Shown here: piece after piece, positions 14,519 to 20,372 of the stretch
Layout of the letters: each line of letters starts with the position of its first letter
Numbering within the stretch: the first letter of the stretch is position 1
NCBI GenBank assembly: GCA_016302185.1
Contig: JAEDOC010000021.1
Location: 1-20,372, forward strand
Reading direction: 5' to 3'
Source: Clostridium sp.
Lineage (GTDB): Bacteria > Bacillota > Clostridia > Lachnospirales > Lachnospiraceae
DNA: 20,372 bases
Position numbers and translations under genes: made by a program
Notes under the pieces: generated by a model
What the model was told of the DNA's origin: nothing
Seen by the model: only the letters and a program-made list of their open reading frames with translations
The model's database searches: none

Positions 14519-15442
14519 ATGTACTATTTTATTGTAAATCCCAATGCCCGAAGCGGATATGGTTTAAGAATCTGGAATCGGCTGGAAAAATATCTGATGC
14601 TGAAGGAGATTCCCTACCGGGTTTTCTTAACGGAACGTCCGGGACATGCTTCGGAATATGCGGATCAGATTACAAGAAACTGTCAGGAACCGAGGGTGAT
14701 TGTGGTTGTGGGCGGAGACGGAACCTTTAATGAGGTTCTGGATGGGCTTTGCCTGAGCAATTCGATTACAATGGGTTATATTCCGGCAGGAACAGGCAAT
14801 GATCTGGCAAGAAGCCTAAAGCTTCCCCGTTCTCCCATCCGGGGAATGAAAAAGATTCTTCGTCCCCAATATTATAAGCAGCTGGATTACGGCGTGATTA
14901 CTTACGGAGATGAGGTTCTCTGCCACCGGCGTTTTGTAGTCAGTGCGGGGATGGGGCTGGATGCCGCTGTTTGCCATAATCTGGGCTATTCCGGTTGTAA
15001 GCGTTTTTTCAACCGAATCGGACTTCGGAGGATGCCATATCTTGTCATTGGCTTAAAACAGTTTTTGAGAGCACGTCCGACGCACGGATATCTGCTGCTG
15101 GACGGAGTCAAACGGGTGGAGTTTAATAATATTTATTTTGTCAGTGCCCATCTGCAGCCCTTTGAGGGCGGCGGTTTTCGCTTTGCGCCGAAGGCAGACG
15201 GAAGCGACGGAAAGCTGGAGATCTGTGTTCTGAGCCATTCTTCCAAGCTGGAGGTTCTGGGAGTGCTCTGGCGAGCCTTTTGCAAGAGAAGCAGGAATAA
15301 GGGAATCCGCACCTATACCTGTACGGAAGCGCAGATTCACACGGAACGTCCGACTGCGGTTCACGTGGATGGAGAGAGCTGTTTATGCCAGCAGGATATC
15401 GGAGTTCGATGTATTGAACGCCAGGTGCGCATGATAGTATAA
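14519..15442 (+). CDS. YegS/DagK/BmrU-family lipid kinase (diacylglycerol kinase-like)
   Basis: This 307-residue cytosolic or membrane-surface kinase probably phosphorylates diacylglycerol or a similar lipid, recycling it into phospholipid synthesis. The N-terminal DAGK catalytic domain shows VNPNARSGYG (6-15), the nucleotide-binding VVVGGDGTFNEVLDGL (from about residue 62) and PAGTGNDLARSL. The C-terminal beta-sandwich ends with the conserved DGE in VHVDGESC. The ATG at 14519 has GACGGAGG ending 5 bases upstream; a GTG one codon earlier is too close. The substrate is not provable from sequence. It is first in the operon ahead of ispF, 48 bases apart. Confidence 0.88.
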   Translation: MYYFIVNPNARSGYGLRIWNRLEKYLMLKEIPYRVFLTERPGHASEYADQITRNCQEPRVIVVVGGDGTFNEVLDGLCLSNSITMGYIPAGTGNDLARSLKLPRSPIRGMKKILRPQYYKQLDYGVITYGDEVLCHRRFVVSAGMGLDAAVCHNLGYSGCKRFFNRIGLRRMPYLVIGLKQFLRARPTHGYLLLDGVKRVEFNNIYFVSAHLQPFEGGGFRFAPKADGSDGKLEICVLSHSSKLEVLGVLWRAFCKRSRNKGIRTYTCTEAQIHTERPTAVHVDGESCLCQQDIGVRCIERQVRMIV

Positions 15443-15490
15443 CGGAATCGGCAGAAACAGATTGATATCAGGAAGAAAGAGGAGAAGAAT

Positions 15491-16036
15491 ATGAGAATCG
15501 GACAGGGATATGACGTCCACCGTCTGGTGGAGGGACGTGATCTGATCCTGGGCGGAGTGAAGATCCCCTATGAAAAAGGCTTGCTGGGCCATTCGGACGC
15601 GGATGTGCTGGTTCATGCCGTGATGGATGCACTTCTGGGCGCGGCTGCGCTGGGAGATATCGGACAGCACTTTCCGGACACGGACCCTGCTTATAAAGGG
15701 ATATCCAGCATAGAGCTTTTAAAGCATGTGGGAAAGCTGCTGGAGGAGCATAATTATATTATTGAAAATATTGACGCGACGATTATCGCACAGCGTCCCA
15801 GGCTGGCAGCCTACCGCCCGCAGATGGCGAAGAATATCGCTGCGGCCCTGGGAATCGCGGCCAGCCAGGTCAGTGTCAAGGCAACGACGGAAGAGGGGCT
15901 GGGTTTTACCGGAACCGGAGAAGGAATTTCGTCTCAGGCCATTACCTTATTGACAACTGTGGATAATTACTGCTACGATAGAGAGATGATGACAGGCGGC
16001 TGCGGCCGGTGCTGTGCGAGAGGAGAAGAAGGATGA
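15491..16036 (+). CDS. ispF: 2-C-methyl-D-erythritol 2,4-cyclodiphosphate synthase
   Basis: IspF makes the cyclic diphosphate intermediate of the MEP isoprenoid pathway. Metal ligands Asp8 and His10 (GYDVHR) and His42 (VLVHAVMD) are present. So are HSDAD (34-38), FPDTDP (61-66) and TTEEGLGFTGTGEGI (132-146). The family core of about 158 residues is followed by an unusual 22-residue tail with Cys161, 171, 174 and 175. The final codons of the tail are the ribosome site of cysS, and the stop overlaps the cysS start in an ATGA. AAGAGGAG precedes the ATG by 6 bases. ispD, often next to ispF, is not in the window. Confidence 0.95.
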   Translation: MRIGQGYDVHRLVEGRDLILGGVKIPYEKGLLGHSDADVLVHAVMDALLGAAALGDIGQHFPDTDPAYKGISSIELLKHVGKLLEEHNYIIENIDATIIAQRPRLAAYRPQMAKNIAAALGIAASQVSVKATTEEGLGFTGTGEGISSQAITLLTTVDNYCYDREMMTGGCGRCCARGEEG

Positions 16037-17451
16037 AGATTTTTAATACGCTGACCAGAACGAAGGAAGAGTTCGTTCCGCTGGAGGAAGGCAAGGTAAA
16101 GATGTATGTGTGTGGCCCCACCGTATACAACTATATTCATATCGGAAATGCGAGACCGATGATTGTATTTGATACGGTCCGCCGCTATTTTGAGTACAAG
16201 GGCTATGAGGTAAATTACGTTTCTAACTTTACCGATGTGGATGATAAGATCATTAAGAAAGCCATCGAAGAGGGCGTGGACGCGGATACCATTTCCCAGA
16301 GATATATTGCGGAGTGCAAGAAGGATATGGAGATGATGAATGTCAAGCCGGCGACGACCCATCCCCAGGCAACCCAGGAGATCTGCGGTATGCTGGATAT
16401 GATCCATGAGCTGATTGATAAGGGCCACGCCTATGTAGGCGCGTCCGGAACCGTATATTTCCGTACCAAGTCCTTCCCGGGCTACGGCAAGCTGTCTCAC
16501 AAGAACCTGGATGATTTGCAGTCCGGTTTCCGCGAGATCAAGGTAACCGGCGAGGAGGATAAGGAGGATCCGTCCGATTTCGTACTCTGGAAGCCGAAGA
16601 AGGAAGGAGAGCCGTTCTGGGAGTCTCCGTGGTGCGAGGGCCGTCCCGGCTGGCACATCGAGTGCTCTGTAATGTCTCGAAAGTATTTGGGTGAATCCAT
16701 TGATATTCATGCCGGCGGCGAGGATCTGATCTTCCCGCACCATGAGAATGAGATTGCACAGAGTGAGGCGGCCAACGGTAAGCCGTTTGCAACCTACTGG
16801 ATGCACAATGCATTCCTGAACATTGATAATAAGAAGATGTCCAAATCTCTGGGCAATTTCTTTACCGTAAGAGAGATCAGTGAGAAATACGATCTGCAGG
16901 TTCTTCGTTTCTTTATGCTGAGCGCCCATTACAGAAGTCCGTTAAACTTCAGTGCGGAGCTGATGGAGGCGTCCAAGAATGGTCTGGAGAGAATTCTGAC
17001 AGCCGTAGATAAGCTGCATGACGGTATCAAGGCAGCACAGGCGGCGGGCCGTGAGACCATGACGGAGGCGGAGCAGGCGTATGTGACCTCCATGAAGGAG
17101 CTGGTAGCCAAGTTTGAAGAGGCGATGGATGATGATTTCAACACCGCGGACGCGATTTCTGCGATTTTTGAGCTGGTGAAGCTGAGCAACACCACAATTT
17201 CAGAGAACAGCTCCAATGAATACTTAACGCTGATGCTTCAGACACTGGAGAAGCTGTGTGACGTGATGGGCATCATCACAGAGAAGAAAGAAGAGATCTT
17301 AGACAGTGAGATCGAGGAGATGATCGCACAGAGACAGCAGGCGAGAAAGGCAAAGAACTTTGCGCTGGCTGATGAGATCCGCGGAAAGCTTCTGGAGATG
17401 GGAATTGTTCTGGAAGATACAAGAGAGGGCGTAAAATGGAAACGTGCCTGA
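16033..17451 (+). CDS. cysS: Cysteinyl-tRNA synthetase
   Basis: This 472-residue class I synthetase charges tRNA-Cys. It shows zinc ligand Cys27 in MYVCGPTVYNYIHIGNARP, where HIGN (36-39) is the HIGH motif. It also has GWHIECSVMS and the HHENE zinc region, the KMSKSLGNFF catalytic loop, and a C-terminal helical anticodon-binding part. The frame reaches back to 16009, but the ATG at 16033 gives the family N terminus MKIFNTLTR and has AGAGGAG 7 bases upstream. It overlaps ispF by 4 bases and mrnC by 16, so the three are translationally coupled. Confidence 0.97.
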   Translation: MKIFNTLTRTKEEFVPLEEGKVKMYVCGPTVYNYIHIGNARPMIVFDTVRRYFEYKGYEVNYVSNFTDVDDKIIKKAIEEGVDADTISQRYIAECKKDMEMMNVKPATTHPQATQEICGMLDMIHELIDKGHAYVGASGTVYFRTKSFPGYGKLSHKNLDDLQSGFREIKVTGEEDKEDPSDFVLWKPKKEGEPFWESPWCEGRPGWHIECSVMSRKYLGESIDIHAGGEDLIFPHHENEIAQSEAANGKPFATYWMHNAFLNIDNKKMSKSLGNFFTVREISEKYDLQVLRFFMLSAHYRSPLNFSAELMEASKNGLERILTAVDKLHDGIKAAQAAGRETMTEAEQAYVTSMKELVAKFEEAMDDDFNTADAISAIFELVKLSNTTISENSSNEYLTLMLQTLEKLCDVMGIITEKKEEILDSEIEEMIAQRQQARKAKNFALADEIRGKLLEMGIVLEDTREGVKWKRA

Positions 17452-17951
17452 ATTATATGAAGGAGGCGCTGCAATTAAAGGCCAGGGATCCGGGGGAGTA
17501 TTCTCCCCTGGCCCTGGCCTATCTCGGGGATGCGGTTTATGATCTGGTGATTCGCAGTATGGTAATGAACCGGGGCAATATGCAGGTCAACAAGATGCAT
17601 AAGAAGACAGCCAGTCTGGTGAAGGCGGAGGCACAGGCAAACCTGTATAAGCTTCTGGAGGAGGAACTGACAGAGGAGGAGAAGTCTGTTTACCGCCGGG
17701 GACGCAATGCCAAATCTGCAACCATGGCGAAGCATGCCACCATGCGGGATTACCGGATGGCCACCGGGTTCGAGGCATTGATGGGATATTTGTATTTAAC
17801 CGAGCGTTTTGAGCGGATGGCAGAGCTTCTGGGCAGCGGACTGCAAAAGCTGGGAGAGATTCCAAACGCAGAAGCAGCAGCTTTGAAACCGCAGGAAGAA
17901 CTGTCGGAGACGGAAACAGAAGCTTTAGGAAATAAGGGAGAAGACGAATGA
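17436..17951 (+). CDS. mrnC: Mini-ribonuclease III
   Basis: MrnC matures the ends of 23S rRNA in Firmicutes; it is an RNase III catalytic domain without the double-stranded-RNA-binding domain. The 171-residue protein shows LAYLGDAVYDLVIR with catalytic-type Asp32 and Asp36, and the second acidic motif GFEALMGYLYL. The last about 30 residues form an acidic Glu-rich tail that looks unstructured. The start at 17436 lies within the end of cysS, with GAGAGGG about 6 bases upstream; an internal ATG at 17457 also has a nearby site but is less likely. Order cysS-mrnC-rlmB is common in Firmicutes. Confidence 0.92.
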   Translation: METCLNYMKEALQLKARDPGEYSPLALAYLGDAVYDLVIRSMVMNRGNMQVNKMHKKTASLVKAEAQANLYKLLEEELTEEEKSVYRRGRNAKSATMAKHATMRDYRMATGFEALMGYLYLTERFERMAELLGSGLQKLGEIPNAEAAALKPQEELSETETEALGNKGEDE

Positions 17952-18688
17952 GATATGAGGAACTGACCATAGAGGGACGCAATGCGGTAATTGAGGCATT
18001 CCGTTCCGGCAAGACCATCGATAAGCTGTTTGTATTGGACGGTTGTCAGGATGGCCCGGTAAAAACCATTACCAGAGAGGCCAGAAAACAGAATACCATT
18101 ATTACGTACGTGAGCCGGGAACGTCTGGATCAGCTCTCTGAAACCGGAAAGCATCAGGGCGTGATTGCTTATGCCGCCGCTTATGAATATGCGGAGGTGG
18201 AGGATATGCTGAAGCTGGCCGAGGAGAAAGGTGAGCCGCCGTTTCTCTTTCTGCTGGACGGAATTGAGGATCCCCACAATCTGGGTGCAATTATCCGTAC
18301 TGCGAACCTGGCCGGGGCTCACGGGGTGATCATTCCCAAGCGTCGTGCGGCAGGACTGACCTCTACAGTGGCGAAAACCTCTGCCGGGGCGTTGAATTAT
18401 ACACCGGTGGCGAAGGTAACCAACCTGTCCGCAACCATTGAGGAACTGAAGGAAAAGGGACTCTGGTTCGTCTGTGCGGATATGGGCGGACAGGAGATGT
18501 ACAAGCTGAACTTAAAAGGACCGATCGGACTGGTGATTGGCAATGAGGGCGAGGGTGTCAGCCGTCTGGTGCGGGAAAAGTGCGATATGATTGCGTCGAT
18601 TCCCATGAAAGGCGATATTGATTCCCTGAACGCGTCCGTGGCCGCGGGGGTGCTGGCCTACGAGATTGTGCGTCAGCGGATGATGTAG
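17948..18688 (+). CDS. rlmB: 23S rRNA (guanosine-2'-O-)-methyltransferase, TrmH/RlmB family
   Basis: This 246-residue SPOUT methyltransferase likely methylates G2251 (E. coli numbering) in 23S rRNA. The N-terminal substrate-binding domain (about 1-85, beginning TIEGRNAVIEAF) is followed by the three knotted-core motifs: LDGIEDPHNLGAIIRTA, LVIGNEGEGVSRLV and IPMKGDIDSLNASVAAGVLAYE. It overlaps mrnC in an ATGA with AAGGGAG 7 bases upstream, so the two are coupled; MrnC and RlmB both act on 23S rRNA. The stop is only 4 bases from the end of the convergent LysR remnant, and no terminator lies between them. Confidence 0.94.
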   Translation: MRYEELTIEGRNAVIEAFRSGKTIDKLFVLDGCQDGPVKTITREARKQNTIITYVSRERLDQLSETGKHQGVIAYAAAYEYAEVEDMLKLAEEKGEPPFLFLLDGIEDPHNLGAIIRTANLAGAHGVIIPKRRAAGLTSTVAKTSAGALNYTPVAKVTNLSATIEELKEKGLWFVCADMGGQEMYKLNLKGPIGLVIGNEGEGVSRLVREKCDMIASIPMKGDIDSLNASVAAGVLAYEIVRQRMM

Positions 18689-18692
18689 TCAG

Positions 18693-19359
18693 TTATCGCA
18701 GGTACTCCATGTCACATCCCTGCTGCAGCGCCAGTACCCTGGTGGTAATCTGAATGAAATCCTTCGTATATTGAGGGATGAATTCGTTTTTGCGGCAGCA
18801 GGCATAGAAATGGCGATGATTTTCGTAATCCTCCAGAGGGAAGAACTGCCCTTTCCTCTGCTGTACATAATCATCCACATAGATATTCGGCAGTATCATA
18901 CAGGCGCCGGTTTCTACCGTAACTCTTCGTCCCACTTCCAGAGAGTTGGTTTCCAGAGAAACCGGTGTTCCTGCGGGATGAGTTCTGGCAATGTGGGAAT
19001 CTTTTCCTGCCAGAATGCCCATCGTTTCTTTTTCAATCAATTCATAGGAAAATCCCATGCTGGTGGATTCCAGGGCCGCCAGAGCCAGATCGATCTGACC
19101 GGTCTGCAGAAGCTCCTCCAGAGTACCCGATCCGCTTTCTGTCAGCTCCAGCTTCACATGGGGATATTTCGCGGTAAAAAACGGAAGCACCAGAGGCATT
19201 ACCTGCATGGCGCGGGTAACACTGATTCCCAGATGCAGCCGTCCGGAATGGTCGTGCCTGATCTCACGAATCTGATTTTCCAGCTCTTCATTGACAGCCA
19301 GCATCCGTTCTGCCGCATTCTGCGATCGTTCGAATATAATGTGCTTACTTCAGATTCAC
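18693..19359 (-). pseudogene. LysR-type regulator remnant lacking its DNA-binding domain
   Basis: The intact part (18693-19304 and a little upstream) encodes a complete LysR substrate-binding domain (NEELENQIREIRHDHSGRL, then GISVTRAMQVMPLVLPFF and on). Its original start is still visible: GTG at 19357-19359 with AAAGGTGG upstream gives MNLK, then TAA where LysR proteins have Gln. The same frame then reads AHYIRTIAECG, a typical LysR N terminus. At about 19320-19328 it jumps out of frame to AAERMLAVNEELEN. About 65 residues covering most of the helix-turn-helix are missing. It therefore carries both a nonsense codon and a deletion and cannot be a working regulator. It diverges from the damaged CitMHS transporter. 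Confidence 0.87.
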
Positions 19360-19360
19360 A

Positions 19361-19461
19361 AAAATTCCACCTTTCCTTTGTATAATATAACTAAAATACG
19401 ATGATAAACCTATAATCATCATAATATTTTCCTTATGGAAAAAGAGTTGAGGAGGTTACAA
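19361..19461. promoter_or_regulatory. Intergenic control region of the LysR/CitMHS pair
   Basis: This AT-rich region holds an inverted repeat, GATGAT (19400-19405) and ATCATC (19415-19420) with a 9-base spacer. That fits a LysR-type operator. A TATAAT lies at 19381-19386. AGGAGG at 19450-19455 precedes the transporter ATG at 19462. The control DNA looks better preserved than the genes it serves. Confidence 0.5.
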
Positions 19462-20106
19462 ATGAGAGAAACTATCGTTGGCGTGCTTGGCTTTTTGTGT
19501 ATCGCTGTTATTGTGTGACTCTGTTTAAAAGCAAGACGCTCCCCAGCATTGCATTTATTGTTTTTCCATTTATTCTTGCAGTCGTTCTGGTAATTGGCGG
19601 TTACTATGATTTCGACAATATTGCTTCACTGATTAAGTCGGGGTTCGGAAGTACCGGAAGGCGGTGCGGATGCTGTGAATGAACTGGCCCGTCCGAAGCT
19701 GTTTGCATTTAATATTGTCATTCCCAGCGTTGTTACCTGTATGGCAGACTTAATTCAGATGATTCTACCGGCTGCTCTGGGACAGCATCTGCCGTTGGTA
19801 ATTGATATTCTGTCTGTGCCGCTGGCACTGGCCTTCGATACGGATTCTTATTTCTACGGAATGCTGCCGGTAATGATTGGTATCGGAGAAGGCTTTGGCA
19901 TCAGCGCACTGCCGATTGCGGTAGCTATGGCGGTATGCCGTAACTGCGCAATCTTCATCAGCCCTATGGTACCGGCGACTCTGCTGGGTGTTGGTCTGGC
20001 TGATGCGGACATCAAGGATCATATCAAGAATTCCTTCTTCTGGGTATGGGGCTTCTCCATTCTCTGTATGATTTTTGCCATCATCCTTGGCATTATGCCT
20101 CTGTAA
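19462..20106 (+). pseudogene. CitMHS-family citrate/organic-acid transporter remnant
   Basis: Pieces of one transporter of about 440 residues lie in order. 19462-19515 gives MRETIVGVLGFLCIAVIV and stops at TGA 19516. In another frame 19515-19655 continues as VTLFKSKTLPSIAFIVFPF to SGFGST. From about 19657 the first frame returns with EGGADAVNELARPKLFAFN and runs to the stop at 20106 (ending GIMPL). A one-base loss explains the first break. The second break marks a deletion of roughly 150 or more codons. A third, in-frame deletion is suspected after VVTCMADL, where a middle membrane region expected by family knowledge is absent before IQMILPAALGQHLP. The protein cannot work as a transporter. 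The family would import citrate-metal complexes or similar acids. Confidence 0.82.
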
Positions 20107-20129
20107 ATATATTAGCCACTTACATCACA

Positions 20130-20186
20130 AAAGAAGAGACGGTGGTTCGGGACTCCTGATGATTCCCGGGCTATTGTCTCTTCTTT
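20130..20186 (+). terminator. Terminator after the CitMHS remnant
   Basis: A perfect 11-bp stem (20130-20140 with 20176-20186) carries an inner CGGGA/TCCCG stem (20148-20152 with 20164-20168). The right arm ends in TTCTTTA, giving a modest T tract. It separates the pseudogene from the tRNA promoter. Confidence 0.75.
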
Positions 20187-20227
20187 ATTCACATAAAACA
20201 GAAAAAAATATTTTTTTTGAAAAAATG

Positions 20228-20256
20228 TTGACAAATGAATTCCATTATGATATTCT
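20228..20256 (+). promoter_or_regulatory. Promoter of tRNA-Thr
   Basis: TTGACA (20228-20233) is perfect. With a 17-bp spacer it leads to TATTCT (20251-20256), preceded by TG at 20248-20249 (extended -10). The tRNA starts about 24 bases after the expected transcription start. Confidence 0.72.
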
Positions 20257-20286
20257 ATACAAGGTTCAGCGATGAACACACAAGAT

Positions 20287-20359
20287 GCTGCTGTAGCACA
20301 GTCGGTAGTGCGTCGCATTGGTAGTGCGGAGGTCACGGGTCCGATTCCCGTCAGCAGCT
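20287..20359 (+). tRNA. tRNA-Thr (GGT)
   Basis: A 73-base cloverleaf with a perfect acceptor stem GCTGCTG/CAGCAGC, D-stem GCAC/GTGC, anticodon stem TCGCA/TGCGG (one T-G pair) and loop TTGGTAG (anticodon GGT, reads ACC/ACU). The T-stem is ACGGG/CCCGT. The T-loop is TCCGATT instead of the near-universal TTCRANY form, so base 55 is C and not U. CCA is not encoded. Confidence 0.9.
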
Positions 20360-20372
20360 CGTCAAGGCTCTG

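Noticed and set aside
1..20372. CRISPR array, insertion sequence, integrase or prophage genes
   Set aside because: No regularly spaced repeats, transposase or phage-type frames were seen; the tRNA genes show no nearby att-like duplication within the window.

Overview
The window looks like chromosomal DNA from an anaerobic, spore-forming Clostridia of the Lachnospiraceae type. Three things suggest this: strong AGGAGG-like ribosome sites, the gene order ispF-cysS-mrnC-rlmB that is typical of Firmicutes, and sporulation-type genes (a YtvI-like membrane protein and a CwlC-like amidase behind a sigma-K-like promoter). No species is assigned. Most of the window is densely packed operons; only the right end shows decay.

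Layout, left to right. (1) 1-1694: the 3' part of a KdpD-type sensor kinase and the complete KdpE-type response regulator, closed by a terminator. (2) 1734-6990, plus strand: an operon of two unknown membrane proteins, the c-di-AMP synthase cdaA, its regulator cdaR, a lone HPr-like protein and a frameshifted polysaccharide-polymerase-like gene. (3) 7062-9391: a PLP aminotransferase and a YtvI/AI-2E-type membrane protein. (4) 9388-11405: a strong promoter followed at once by an intrinsic terminator, then a glutamine-synthetase-like protein with most metal ligands replaced, then an ANTAR RNA-binding regulator whose receiver domain has lost its acidic pocket. (5) 11458-13127: dapF and a CwlC-like N-acetylmuramoyl-L-alanine amidase, joined by a hairpin that would hide the amidase ribosome site. 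(6) 13144-14418, minus strand: a PAP2-family membrane protein and tRNA-Met/tRNA-Val. (7) 14451-18688, plus strand: a diacylglycerol-kinase-like lipid kinase and the overlapping genes ispF-cysS-mrnC-rlmB. (8) 18693-20106: a divergent pair of wrecked genes, a LysR-type regulator that lost its DNA-binding domain and a CitMHS-type transporter with internal deletions. (9) 20130-20359: a terminator, a promoter and tRNA-Thr(GGT).

The most interesting points are: the degenerate glutamine synthetase paired with a pseudo-receiver ANTAR protein behind an attenuator-like leader; the sigma-K-like promoter placed so that only transcripts starting inside the hairpin would expose the amidase ribosome site; the unknown membrane proteins and HPr-like protein around the c-di-AMP genes; and the joint decay of the LysR/CitMHS pair. 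All functional statements are read from sequence motifs and family knowledge; no database search was run.
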